The notes under the pieces are model-generated. The model did no database searches, was not told where the DNA came from, and saw nothing but the letters and a program-made list of their open reading frames with translations. Shown piece after piece: positions 32,363-41,171 of a DNA stretch of 64,000 bases. The stretch spans positions 1 through 64,000 of the forward strand of contig NZ_FNMZ01000008.1 in the NCBI RefSeq assembly GCF_900106695.1, in the 5' to 3' direction. This DNA is from Albimonas donghaensis (lineage in GTDB: Bacteria; Pseudomonadota; Alphaproteobacteria; Rhodobacterales; Rhodobacteraceae). Position 1 is the first letter of the stretch; each line of letters starts with the position of its first letter. Both the position numbers and the translations under genes were made by a program.

Positions 32363-34816
32363 ATGCGGATCCTGCTGGCCCTGTCCACCCTCGCGCTCGT
32401 CGCCTGCTCTCCCGACGGCGGCCTCCGCCTGCCGGCCTCCGACCCGCCGCCCCCGCCGCCCGACCTGGCCGCGATGCTGCCGGCCGAGGCCATGTCCCGC
32501 CCCGACCCGCAGACCGTCCAGCGCATCGTCGACCGCCGCTGCGTGGTCTGCCATGGCTGCTACGACGCGCCCTGCCAGCTGAAGCTCGCCTCGGCCGAGG
32601 GGCTGGTCCGCGGCGCCTCCTCCGAAGACGTCTACGACACCGAGCGGCTGCGCGACGCGCCCCCCACCCGGCTGGGCGTCGACGCGACGGACGAGGCCGG
32701 CTGGCGGGCGCTCGGCTTCCATTCGGTGCTGGCGCGGGCCGAGGCCGGGGACCCCGCCTCCTCTCTCATGGCGCGGATGCTGGCGCTGGGGCGGGCGCGG
32801 CCCTTCGCGATGAACGCGCCCCTGCCGGACACGGCGGAGATCGGCCGCGACCGCGCCCAGGTCTGCCCGACGCCCGAGACCTTCGCCCGCTACGCCGAGG
32901 ACAGGCCCTGGGCCGGCATGCCCTTCGCCACCGCGCCCCTGCCCGAGGACGAGTTCGCCGCGCTGGGCGCCTGGTCGCTGGCCGGCGATCCCCTGCCCCC
33001 GCGCGCCGGGGCCGTCCCGCCCGCCGCCGCCGCACGGCGCATCGCGGACTGGGAGACGTTCCTCAACGCCCCCGACCCGCGCGCCCGGCTGGTGGCGCGC
33101 TATGTGTTCGAGCACCTGTTCCTCGCCCATCTGCATCTGGAGGGCGACGCGCCCGACCGCTTCTTCCGGCTGATCCGGTCCTCGACCCCGCCGGGCGAGC
33201 CGCCGCGCCCGATCGCCACCCGCCGCCCCTATGACGACCCCGGCCCGGCCTTCTTCTACCGCATCGTCCCCATCGCCGAGGCGATCACCCACAAGGACCA
33301 CCTGGTCTACGAGATCGGGCCCGGGCGCATGGACCGCCTGCGCGCCCTGTTCCTCGCCCCCGACTGGCAGGCCGGCCCGGCGCCGGGCTGGGGGGCGAAG
33401 GCCGGCGGCGCCCCTTTCGTCACCTTCGCCGCGATCCCGGCCGAGGCGCGCTACCGCTTCCTGCTCGACGACGCGCTGTTCTTCGTGCGCAGCTTCATCC
33501 GCGGGCCGGTCTGTCGCGGACAGGTGGCGACCGACGTGATCGAGGACCGCTTCTGGGTGACCTTCCTCGCGCCCGAAGCCGACCTTTCGGTCGCCGATCC
33601 GGGCTTTCTGGCGGAGGGGGCGCCGCTGCTCACCGTGCCCGCCGCGGCCAACGACGCGCCGAACTTCCTGCGCCTGCAGCCGCTGCTGCTGAACGGTCAT
33701 GCCGAATGGCTCGCCTTCCGCGACGCCCGCTACGAAGCCAGCCCCGCGCATGCCGGAGGTTTCGGGCTGGGCGACATCTGGGACGGCGCCGGCGCCGGCG
33801 GGCGCGACGGCCCTCCGACCGAGCGGCTGACCGTGTTCCGCAATCACGACAACGCCTCGGTCCTGCCCGGCTTCGTGGGGACCCCGCCCGAGACCGCCTG
33901 GGTGCTCGACTACCCGACCTTCGAGCGCATCGTCTACGACCTGGTGACGGGCTACGACGTCTTCGGCTCGGTCGAGACGCAGCTGACCACCCGGCTCTAC
34001 ATGGACCACCTGCGGCGGGAGGCGGAGAACCTGTTCCTCGCCTTCATGCCGGCGGACGCGCGGCGCGGGATCCATGCGGAGTGGTATCGCGGCCCGCTCT
34101 CGGACCTGCACGCCTCGGGGCGCGAGCGGCGGCCCGCCGAACGCCTCCCCACCGCGGTGCGCTACGCCACGGACGCCCCCAAGGACGAGCTTCTGGCGCG
34201 AATCGAGGCCAGGGGGGAGACGCGGGGGGAAGCGCGGGACGAGGCCGGGGCGCCCGCCGCCCGCCGCGGCGATCCGCTGAACCGTTGCCAGGGCGCGGCC
34301 TGCGCCGGCCTGCCGGAGGTCGAGCGGGCGCTGGCCCGCATCGCCGGCGAGGGCGGGGACTGGGTGCGCTGGCTGCCCGACCTGTCGGTGCTGCGGGTTA
34401 CCGGGGCGCCCAGCGCTCCCGGCGCGCCCGACGCGCCTGACGGGGCGCGGGTCTTCACCCTGTTCCACGACAAGGCCCATACGAATGTCGGCCTGATGCT
34501 TGCCGAGACCCTGCGCCGGGAACCGGAGCGCGACCGGCTGACGATCATCGCGGGCCAGGTGGGAAGCTATCCCAACCTGTTCTTCGAGGTCGACGCCGCG
34601 GATCTGGGCGGCTTCGTCGCCGAGCTCTCCGCCATGCGGAGCGAGGCCGACTGGCTGGAGGTCGTCGCCCGCCACGGCGTCCGCCGCATGTCGGAAAGGT
34701 TCTGGGCGGTCGCCGACGCCCTCACCGACGACATGCTGCGGCGCGATCCGCTCCAGGCCGGGCTGCTGGACCTCAACCGCTATCTGGACCCGAAACCCGC
34801 CGCCCTGATCGACTGA
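32363..34816 (+). CDS. cti: Fatty acid cis/trans isomerase, haem-containing periplasmic protein
   Basis: An 817-residue Cti homologue. A signal peptide with lipobox-like LALVAC lies at residues 6-14. The cytochrome-c type haem site CVVCHGCYDAPCQ has C60, C63 and axial H64, identical in layout to known Cti proteins. Later segments such as FFYRIVPIAEAITHKDHLVYEIG and YNLVF-like VFTLFHDKAHTNVG match the family. Cti turns cis-unsaturated membrane fatty acids into trans forms, making the membrane less fluid under solvent or heat stress, without new synthesis. The start at 32363 has GGAGCGG upstream; a 27-base in-frame extension is possible. It stands apart but is followed by lipid-transport type genes, giving an envelope-stress theme. 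Confidence 0.93.
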   Translation: MRILLALSTLALVACSPDGGLRLPASDPPPPPPDLAAMLPAEAMSRPDPQTVQRIVDRRCVVCHGCYDAPCQLKLASAEGLVRGASSEDVYDTERLRDAPPTRLGVDATDEAGWRALGFHSVLARAEAGDPASSLMARMLALGRARPFAMNAPLPDTAEIGRDRAQVCPTPETFARYAEDRPWAGMPFATAPLPEDEFAALGAWSLAGDPLPPRAGAVPPAAAARRIADWETFLNAPDPRARLVARYVFEHLFLAHLHLEGDAPDRFFRLIRSSTPPGEPPRPIATRRPYDDPGPAFFYRIVPIAEAITHKDHLVYEIGPGRMDRLRALFLAPDWQAGPAPGWGAKAGGAPFVTFAAIPAEARYRFLLDDALFFVRSFIRGPVCRGQVATDVIEDRFWVTFLAPEADLSVADPGFLAEGAPLLTVPAAANDAPNFLRLQPLLLNGHAEWLAFRDARYEASPAHAGGFGLGDIWDGAGAGGRDGPPTERLTVFRNHDNASVLPGFVGTPPETAWVLDYPTFERIVYDLVTGYDVFGSVETQLTTRLYMDHLRREAENLFLAFMPADARRGIHAEWYRGPLSDLHASGRERRPAERLPTAVRYATDAPKDELLARIEARGETRGEARDEAGAPAARRGDPLNRCQGAACAGLPEVERALARIAGEGGDWVRWLPDLSVLRVTGAPSAPGAPDAPDGARVFTLFHDKAHTNVGLMLAETLRREPERDRLTIIAGQVGSYPNLFFEVDAADLGGFVAELSAMRSEADWLEVVARHGVRRMSERFWAVADALTDDMLRRDPLQAGLLDLNRYLDPKPAALID

Positions 34817-34902
34817 GCCGCGCGGCGGCGCCGGCGGGGGTTGGGAAATCGGCGCCGGCTGTGGCATCTTCCGCGGATGTCCGCTCCAGGGGGTCCGCCG
34901 CC

Positions 34903-35949
34903 ATGCCGCTCATGTTCCGGGGGATCCGCCGCTCCGCGCCGCCGCCATCGTCCCTGGCCGCGGGTCTCGCGCTGACCGTCGCCGCGCTGGCGGCGCCGGC
35001 CGCCCTCGCCCAGGGGACGGGCCCCGACCCGCTGCGCGAGGCGCTGGAGCGTCTGGCGACCAGGGCCGCCGAACCGCTGCTGGACCGCGCCAGCGCCTCC
35101 GCCGCGCCGGACCCCGACGCGGCCTTCCCCGAAGGCGTGCCCTTCCTGATCCGGTTCGAGGGCGATCTGCGCGGGCTGGAGGCGGGGGCCCCGGTCACCA
35201 TCCTAGGCCGCCGCGTCGGCACGGTGCGCGCGGTGGCGCTGGACTACGACCCCGAGGGCGGCGTCTTCGTGGCGCCGGTGCTGATCGACCTCGCCCCCGC
35301 CCGCGTCTCCGTCGCCGGCCGCCAGCCGACCACGCCGGAGGCGACGGAGGAGATGGTGGACCTGCTGGTCGCCCGCGGCCTGCGCGCCCGTGTGGCGCCG
35401 GCGGGGCTGATGGACCGCACGCCGCGCGTCGAGCTCGCCATCGTCGAGGGCCTGCCCGCCCGCGCCCTGCTTCACGACGGCCCCGCCGCCGAGATCCCCG
35501 CCGCCCCGGACCCCGAAGCCGCCCTGCGCGCCGCGCTTGCGGATCTTCTGGAACGGGTGCAGGCCCTGCCGCTGGAGGCCTTCGTGGCCGAGGGGCGCGA
35601 GACCCTGGCCGAGGCCCGCGCCCTGCTCACCGGCCCCGAGATCCGCGGCGCCCTGGCCGAGATCGGAACCGCGACGGAGGCCTTCGCGCTCACCGTCGCG
35701 GGGCTGGAGGCGCGGCTCGACCCCGCCTTCGAGGAACTGACCGGCGCCGCCCGCGAGGCCCGCGCCGCCGCCGCCCGCGCCGGGGCCACCGCGGCCTCGC
35801 TGGACCGCACGGTGGGCGCGCGGGCGCCGATCTGGACCGATGTGGACCAGCTGATGCGGGAGCTGACCGCCTCGGCCCGCGCGATGCGCCAGTTCGCGGA
35901 ATATCTCGAACGCCACCCCGAGGCGCTGATCACAGGCAAGTCGCAATGA
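34903..35949 (+). CDS. MCE (MlaD/PqiB-like) lipid-transport domain protein
   Basis: A 348-residue protein with a signal peptide ending APAALAQ near residue 38 and one MCE domain at about 75-165 (FLIRFEGDLRGLEAGAPVTILGRRVGTV). The rest is helical, rich in Ala and Glu and probably coiled coil up to the C-terminus. MCE proteins form hexameric rings or tubes that move phospholipids between inner and outer membranes. Usual MlaD/PqiB proteins keep an N-terminal anchor; here a cleavable signal seems present, so the protein may be soluble or the signal may stay as anchor. The gene overlaps the next one by ATGA. No ABC permease, ATPase or PqiA gene is next to it. The start at 34903 is likely but GTG 34861 is also open. 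Confidence 0.82.
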   Translation: MPLMFRGIRRSAPPPSSLAAGLALTVAALAAPAALAQGTGPDPLREALERLATRAAEPLLDRASASAAPDPDAAFPEGVPFLIRFEGDLRGLEAGAPVTILGRRVGTVRAVALDYDPEGGVFVAPVLIDLAPARVSVAGRQPTTPEATEEMVDLLVARGLRARVAPAGLMDRTPRVELAIVEGLPARALLHDGPAAEIPAAPDPEAALRAALADLLERVQALPLEAFVAEGRETLAEARALLTGPEIRGALAEIGTATEAFALTVAGLEARLDPAFEELTGAAREARAAAARAGATAASLDRTVGARAPIWTDVDQLMRELTASARAMRQFAEYLERHPEALITGKSQ

Positions 35950-36590
35950 CCCGCATGACCTCTTTCCGCTCCCGTTCCGGCCTCCGCCTCGGCGCGCTCG
36001 GCCTCGCGCTGATCCTCGCGGGCTGCGGCGCCTCGCCGGAGGCGAAGCGCTACCTGCTGACCTCCGCCGCCGCGCCGGCCCCGGCGGCCGTGGCCTCCGG
36101 CCCGCGGGTGATGGTGGCCGAGGCGACGGTGGCGCCCTATTTCGACCGCTCGCAGCTCGTCTCCCGGCCCGACGATTTCCGCGTCGAGTGGGACGAGTTC
36201 GAGGTCTGGGCCGAGCCCATCGGCCGCCTGGTCACCGCCAAGCTGGTCGACGATCTCGCCGCGCGCTACGGCCGCGCGCGGGTGATGGCGGCGCGGACGG
36301 GACGGGCGCTGGACGCGGATTTCACCGTCGGCGCGGATGTGCTGCGCTTCGACTCGGACGCCGGCGGCGCGGCGGTGGTGGAACTGCGCTGGACCCTCGC
36401 CTCCGAACGGCGCGGCTGCCTGGTCGCCACCGACCGGATGCGGGTTTCGCGCGCCTTCGACGCCTCGGACGCGGCCGACGAGACCGCCCCCGACCCCCGC
36501 GTGCAGGCCTACAGCGAGGCGATGGAGGAGATCTCCGCCCGCATCGCCGAGGCGATCGAGGCGGCGCGGACCGGCGCCGCCTGCCTCTGA
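35946..36590 (+). CDS. PqiC-like ABC-type auxiliary lipoprotein
   Basis: A 214-residue lipoprotein. The signal ends in a clear lipobox LILAGC (Cys near residue 27), followed by the family opener ASPEAKRYLLTS, as in PqiC and other members of the ABC-type transport auxiliary lipoprotein family (membrane integrity-associated). Motifs such as VMVAEATVAPYFDRSQLVSR and EYAVWAEPIG-like FEVWAEPIGRLVTAKLVDDL are typical. PqiC sits in the outer membrane and docks the MCE tube made by PqiB. It is translationally coupled to the MCE gene by ATGA, so they form one unit. The two Cys in RRGCLV and the last-but-one residue (ACL end) may form a disulfide. Confidence 0.85.
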   Translation: MTRMTSFRSRSGLRLGALGLALILAGCGASPEAKRYLLTSAAAPAPAAVASGPRVMVAEATVAPYFDRSQLVSRPDDFRVEWDEFEVWAEPIGRLVTAKLVDDLAARYGRARVMAARTGRALDADFTVGADVLRFDSDAGGAAVVELRWTLASERRGCLVATDRMRVSRAFDASDAADETAPDPRVQAYSEAMEEISARIAEAIEAARTGAACL

Positions 36591-36599
36591 CCTCGCAAC

Positions 36600-36690
36600 C
36601 CCGGCCCCGCCCCCCCGGCCCCGCAACACCGGCCCCGCAACTCCGACCCCGCACCCCTGGCCCTCCGGCCCCGGTTCCGATCCCGTTCCG
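36600..36690 (+). repeat. Degenerate C-rich repeats
   Basis: Variants of CCGGCCCCGCAAC recur about five to six times with a period near 15 bp, just after the lipoprotein stop. The 260-bp gap up to the AI-2E gene shows no other feature. Confidence 0.55.
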
Positions 36691-36850
36691 CATGGCCCTG
36701 TGTCCGCGCGCGCACGGCGATGCGGAACGGCGCCGGCGGATCGTCCCATGCGGACGCGCCGCGCTTCCCAAGCGGCGCCTTACGCGCGATGATGCGCCCG
36801 CCGGCCGCGCGACCCAGCGGCTCCTGCGTCAGTCCAGAAGGGCCCGAGTC

Positions 36851-37975
36851 ATGTCCACTCCCGCCGATCCCACCCGCCAGCGCGTCGTCACGCTATCGGT
36901 CGACGTGTTCGTCACCCTCGGCGTGCTGGCCCTGTTCATGACCTTCAGCTTCCGGCTGATCGCGCCCTTCGCCTCGATCCTGATCTGGTCGGTGATCCTG
37001 GCCGTGGCGCTGGCCCCCGCCTTCGACTGGCTGAACGCCAGGATGGGCGGCAAGCGCGGCCGCACAGCCACCGTGATGGCGCTGGTCGGTCTGGTCATCG
37101 TCATCGGCCCGACGGTGATGATCGCCAATTCGCTGATCGACTCGGTCGGCCAGATGGTCGCCCACCTGTCGGACGGCGCGCTGCGCCTGCCGGCCCCGCC
37201 CGAGACGGTGCGCGACTGGCCGCTGATCGGCGCCAAGCTGTTCGACATCTGGCGCCAGGCCAGCGTCGACCTGCTGTCGCTGTCGGCGCAGTATGGCCCC
37301 AAGATCCGGGATTTCGCCGCCACCCTCGCCGGCGCCGGGGCCGGCGTGATGATCGGCGTGCTGCAATTCGCCGTTTCGGTGATCTTCGCCGCGGTCTTCC
37401 TGGCCTGGGCCGGACCGCTGGGCGAAGCCACCGACCGGGTGGCGGGGCGCATCTCGGGGCGCGGGCGGACGATGACCGCCATGGCCTCCAAGACCATTCA
37501 GAACGTGTCGCGCGGGGTGATCGGCGTGGCCATCGTGCAGGGCGGGCTCGCGGCCATCGGGATCATCGTGGCGGGGCTGCCGCTGGGCGGCTTCCTCGCC
37601 GCGGCGGCGGTGCTGGCCTGCGTCATCCAGATGCCGCCGCTGGTCATCATCCCGCTGATCATCCTGGACTGGGCGATCAACCCGACCCTGCACGCGGTGC
37701 TGTTCACCGCCTTCATGCTGCCGGTGCTGTTCCTCGACAACGTGCTCAAGCCGATCCTGATGGCCCGCGGCCTGACCACGCCCATGGTGGTGATCATGAT
37801 CGGCGTGATCGGCGGCACGCTTTCCATGGGCCTGCTGGGCCTGTTCATCGGTCCGGTGATCCTCGCCCTGTTCTACGAGATGGTGCAGACGTGGATCGCC
37901 TATGAGAGCGAGGGGCTCGACCCGGTGGACGAAACCCTGCCCGGCGCCGACGCGCCCCCCACGCAGGCCGGCTGA
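36851..37975 (+). CDS. AI-2E family transporter (permease)
   Basis: A 374-residue polytopic membrane protein of the AI-2E exporter family. About eight hydrophobic segments are seen: two near residues 15-60, one near 80-100, a soluble part with the helix-rich insert, then IGVLQFAVSVIFAAVFLAWAG, GVIGVAIVQGGLAAIGIIVAGLP and the C-terminal VVIMIGVIGGTLSMGLLGLFIGPVILALFYEM, which is the family signature. Members move autoinducer-2, nucleosides, or act as Na+/H+ antiporters, and most have no known substrate. The start at 36851 has AGAAGGG at fair spacing; the open frame upstream is not membrane-like. No related genes adjoin, so the cargo is unknown. Confidence 0.88.
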   Translation: MSTPADPTRQRVVTLSVDVFVTLGVLALFMTFSFRLIAPFASILIWSVILAVALAPAFDWLNARMGGKRGRTATVMALVGLVIVIGPTVMIANSLIDSVGQMVAHLSDGALRLPAPPETVRDWPLIGAKLFDIWRQASVDLLSLSAQYGPKIRDFAATLAGAGAGVMIGVLQFAVSVIFAAVFLAWAGPLGEATDRVAGRISGRGRTMTAMASKTIQNVSRGVIGVAIVQGGLAAIGIIVAGLPLGGFLAAAAVLACVIQMPPLVIIPLIILDWAINPTLHAVLFTAFMLPVLFLDNVLKPILMARGLTTPMVVIMIGVIGGTLSMGLLGLFIGPVILALFYEMVQTWIAYESEGLDPVDETLPGADAPPTQAG

Positions 37976-38096
37976 GCGGCGGCTCCGACGCGCCGGGCGC
38001 GGGCTGAGGCCGCGCCCCGGCGCGTCCGCCCGTCTGCTCGTCTCCCCCTCCGCGCCGCCGCCCTGCGCCCGCCTCCCGCGCCCGAGGACCGTCCCC

Positions 38097-38828
38097 ATGA
38101 TCGCCATCGTCGAGAAGAGCGTCGAGCGCTTCCGCTACCGTCTGCTGCTGGGGCTGGCGGTGGCGCTGCTGCTGGGCCAGCCGCTGCTGCAGGGAACCGA
38201 AGCCGGGATGATCGCGCTGGACGCGCTGTTCGCGCTCACCGCCGCGGCGACCGGACTGGTCACCCGCTCGGCCAGCGTGGCGCGGCCGCTGAAAGTCGCC
38301 ACGCCGGCGCTGTGGCTGGCGCTGCACCTGCTGGCCCGCTTCACCGAGGCCTCCGCGATCGAGGCCATCGCCTTCCTCGCCACCCTGTGGCTGGTGTTCC
38401 AGACCGTGTGGCTGACCGTCGAGGCCCTGGTGCGCGAGCGCAAGGCGGATGGCGATGCGCTGGCCGGCGCGGTGTTCGGCTATTTCATGCTGGCGCTGAC
38501 CTGGTCGCAGCTCTACGCCGCGGCGCTGCTGGTCGATCCCGGCGCGCTGTCGGCGCCCGGCCTGGCGGAAGGGGCCCGGCCGCTGGGCTCGGATCTCGTC
38601 TATTACAGCCTGGTGACCCTCACCACGCTGGGCTATGGCGACGTGCTGCCGGTCACGCCGCTGGCGCGCATCCTGGCGGCGGCCGAGGCGGTGCTCGGCG
38701 CGCTCTATATCGCGGTGCTGATCGGGCGCATCGCCTCCGATCTCAAGCCTCGCGGGGGGCGGGGCCGGGACGCGTCCGGTCCCGGTGACGACGGATCAGC
38801 CGCCGGCCCAGAGGCGCCAGCAGACTGA
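38097..38828 (+). CDS. Potassium-channel-type ion channel
   Basis: A 243-residue membrane protein with about six hydrophobic helices. The K+ selectivity filter with its context, LVTLTTLGYGDVLPVTPLARI, lies at about 170-190 (split by me as TTLGYGD), followed by the inner helix ILAAAEAVLGALYIAVLIGRIAS. There is no voltage sensor with regular Arg repeats and no nucleotide-binding domain. Family: ion channel, Ion_trans_2. The tail after 230 is short and charged. Its last 86 bp overlap the end of the leftward DUF2955 gene, so the two converge. The start at 38097 has only a weak GAGGA site. Confidence 0.87.
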   Translation: MIAIVEKSVERFRYRLLLGLAVALLLGQPLLQGTEAGMIALDALFALTAAATGLVTRSASVARPLKVATPALWLALHLLARFTEASAIEAIAFLATLWLVFQTVWLTVEALVRERKADGDALAGAVFGYFMLALTWSQLYAAALLVDPGALSAPGLAEGARPLGSDLVYYSLVTLTTLGYGDVLPVTPLARILAAAEAVLGALYIAVLIGRIASDLKPRGGRGRDASGPGDDGSAAGPEAPAD

Positions 38829-39837
38829 CCGCGCAGAGCGTGTAGAGCGCCCCGACCGCCACCTGCCCCAGCCGCGACAGCGCCGCCACGTCGCCGCCGC
38901 CCAGCGTCGGCGACAGGGTCATGCCGTAAAGCACCACGAAGGTGATGAAGCCCGGCATCCACACCGCGGCGAAGCGCGGCCCGCGGCAGACCTGCCAGGC
39001 GAAGGCCAGCGAGGCCGCGGCGATCAGCGCGAAGATCAGCACCCCCTGCCCGTGCAGCGAGGCGATGCCGTTCACCGCCACCGCCGCCGCTCCGCCCGCC
39101 GCGGTGCCCGCGAGCCGGTCGAAGCTGTCGCGCATCGACGCCTCGATCCCCGGTTGGCGCAGCATGGCCGAGCAGGTGAACAGAACCGGCATCGCCGCCA
39201 CCCCGTCCGAAGTCAGCCACATATGCACCGGCAGCATGACCAGCGTGGCCAGCGCCGCGCGCCAGGCCAGCGGCAGCCGCTCGACCCCGCTTGCGGGCGG
39301 GGGCGGCGGCGCCTTGGCGGCGGCCCCGGCGGGCGCGGGCGGCGGCGGGAACAGCGCGAAGGCCAGGTAGACCATGGCCCCGCCCGACAGGATCGACAGC
39401 AGCAGCGACAGCGCGATCCCCGCCGCCGCCACCGTGGACGCCGCCGACAACGAGCCCACCACGATGGTCATGGTCAGCGCCATCGCGCCCAGCGGCGCGG
39501 TCTTCGGGTTCAGCGACAGCGCGAAGCACCACAGGTAGAGCACGCCCATCCCCAGCGGATAGGCGCCGGGAATGGAGACGGTGACCGCCGCGATCACCCA
39601 GGCCGCGAGCGACGACGCCGCCGCCGCCCCGAACAGCATCCCCACCATCTTCGCCCCCGGCGGGCGCGGCGACAGCGCCAGAAGCTGCAACGCGATCATG
39701 GGCGCGAGCGTGGGCAGGTCCGCGCCCCGCAGCGCCTCGATCGCCAGGGAGACGGTGACCCCGAAGGCCATCCGATAGCCGCGCGCGGTCAGCGTCGCGT
39801 CGGCGCCTCCCGCAGGCTTCCCCGCCTCACGAGACAT
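38743..39837 (-). CDS. DUF2955 / FUSC-like membrane protein of an efflux pair
   Basis: A 364-residue protein with about nine to ten hydrophobic helices arranged in two sets, e.g. MAFGVTVSLAIEAL, LWCFALSLNPKTAPLGAMALTM and FALIAAASLAFAWQVCRGPRF. It matches the DUF2955 family, related to aromatic acid exporters such as AaeB/YccS in layout. Members almost always stand next to a HlyD-type periplasmic adaptor, as here, with an 11-bp overlap of HlyD stop and this start. Together they would push organic anions or toxic aromatics out of the cell. The C-terminus ends in a basic tail that overlaps the ion channel gene. Substrate unknown. Confidence 0.8.
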   Translation of the reverse strand: MSREAGKPAGGADATLTARGYRMAFGVTVSLAIEALRGADLPTLAPMIALQLLALSPRPPGAKMVGMLFGAAAASSLAAWVIAAVTVSIPGAYPLGMGVLYLWCFALSLNPKTAPLGAMALTMTIVVGSLSAASTVAAAGIALSLLLSILSGGAMVYLAFALFPPPPAPAGAAAKAPPPPPASGVERLPLAWRAALATLVMLPVHMWLTSDGVAAMPVLFTCSAMLRQPGIEASMRDSFDRLAGTAAGGAAAVAVNGIASLHGQGVLIFALIAAASLAFAWQVCRGPRFAAVWMPGFITFVVLYGMTLSPTLGGGDVAALSRLGQVAVGALYTLCAVSLLAPLGRRLIRRHRDRTRPGPAPREA

Positions 39838-40990
39838 AGGTGAGCAGCGCGATCAGCCGGATCCGCGCCCAGGCGATGGCGTCCATCACCGGATTGCCGG
39901 CGGCGTAGACGATCACCGCCGCCCGACTGCCGTATCGCGCGCCGCGGGGCAGCTGGTCCTCGTCGAAGCTCAGGATCACCGGGAACCGCTGCGGATCGGT
40001 CAGCCAGCCCTGCGAGGCGGTGGACTTGGGCAGCCCCGTCGCCGGGTCCACCGCGTCCGGCGCCACGCCCCAGCCGACCGAGCGCACGGTCGCGCCGAAG
40101 ATCCGGCCCGGCAGCGCGTCGAGCACCACCTCCGCCCGCTGCCCCTGCTCCAGCACGCCGAGGCTGTTCTCACGCAGGGCGGCGCGCAGCCAGATGTCCT
40201 CGGCCGAGATGAAGGTCATCGCGGAGGCGCCGGCCGTCACCGTCTGCCCGATGGCGAGCTGAAGGTTGGTCACCACGCCCATGCCCGGCGCCGTCATCTC
40301 GGTGCGCGCGAGGTTGTAGCGCGCGGTCTCCAGGGCGGCGAGCGCGTCCTGGACGGCGGGGTTGCTCTCGCCCTCCGGCCCCAGCTGCTCCTGGGCGCGG
40401 CGCAGATCGGCTTCGGCGGCCTGCACGGCGGCCTCGGCCTGTTCGATGGCCGACACCGCCTGGTCCTCGCGGGCCTGCGCATAGACGCCCTTGCGCACCA
40501 GTTCCATGATGCGGGCGGTCTGGGCGCGGACGTTCTCGGCATTGGCGCGCGCGCGGTCGAGCTGGGCCTGTGCCGCGTCCACGGCCGCGGTGTTGGCGCC
40601 GACCGACTGGCCGGCCTGCTCCAGCCGCGCCTGGGCCTGGGAGACCGCGATCTCGAAGGGCTCCGGGTCGATGGCGAACAGCGCGTCGCCCTGCTGCACG
40701 ACCTGGTTGTCGACCACGCCGACCCTGTCGACATGGCCGGTCACCTCGGGCGCCACGCGCAGGACGAAGGCCTGCACCTGCGCGTCGCCGGAGAACGGCG
40801 TGGTGCGGTCGGCGATGACGAAGTAGAGGAACAGCGCCGCCGCCACGCCCAGCGCCCAGAGCGTCGCGCGGCGCAGCCCGGCGAGCCCTCCGCCGGACTT
40901 CTCGGCCGGCGCCTCCGGCCGCCCGTCCGGCCCGGTTCCGCCGCCCGTCGTCTCTCCTCCCGCCGACGCGCCGCCATCGAGCTCGCTCAT
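39827..40990 (-). CDS. HlyD-family periplasmic adaptor (membrane fusion protein)
   Basis: A 387-residue adaptor. A 35-residue Gly/Ser/Glu-rich cytoplasmic lead is followed by one membrane helix (ATLWALGVAAALFLYFVIADR, about 42-62), the first biotinyl-lipoyl-like half (VQAFVLRVAPEVTGHVDRVGV), a long coiled-coil hairpin (about 110-230) and the second lipoyl and barrel parts (GVVTNLQLAIGQTVTAG and so on). It links the DUF2955 pump to the periplasm or an outer-membrane channel, as AaeA does for AaeB. The start at 40990 has GGAGGGG; an in-frame upstream ATG is possible. No TolC gene is near. Confidence 0.9.
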   Translation of the reverse strand: MSELDGGASAGGETTGGGTGPDGRPEAPAEKSGGGLAGLRRATLWALGVAAALFLYFVIADRTTPFSGDAQVQAFVLRVAPEVTGHVDRVGVVDNQVVQQGDALFAIDPEPFEIAVSQAQARLEQAGQSVGANTAAVDAAQAQLDRARANAENVRAQTARIMELVRKGVYAQAREDQAVSAIEQAEAAVQAAEADLRRAQEQLGPEGESNPAVQDALAALETARYNLARTEMTAPGMGVVTNLQLAIGQTVTAGASAMTFISAEDIWLRAALRENSLGVLEQGQRAEVVLDALPGRIFGATVRSVGWGVAPDAVDPATGLPKSTASQGWLTDPQRFPVILSFDEDQLPRGARYGSRAAVIVYAAGNPVMDAIAWARIRLIALLTYVS

Positions 40991-41110
40991 GCAGGTCCCC
41001 TCCTTCGCCGTTTCCATGCCCGCGCCGTCCCGGCGTTCCGCGCCGGCACGATAGCCCAGCGGACGGCGCCCCGAAACGGCATTCGGCCGGCCTCGCCCCC
41101 CGCAACGACG

Positions 41111-41143
41111 AGAGGCCGCGCCGGGGGGACCGGCGCGGCCTCT
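41111..41143 (-). terminator. Terminator of the NCS2 permease gene
   Basis: A perfect 14-base stem (41111-41124 with 41130-41143) around loop GGGGA, 28 bp past the permease stop. It also separates it from the HlyD start. Confidence 0.75.
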
Positions 41144-41171
41144 CTTCAACGGCGCGGCTTGCGCGTCCGGC

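Noticed and set aside
37902-38096. A longer N-terminus for the ion channel starting near 37902
   Set aside because: That part overlaps the end of the AI-2E gene, is Arg/Pro-rich and lacks a ribosome site.
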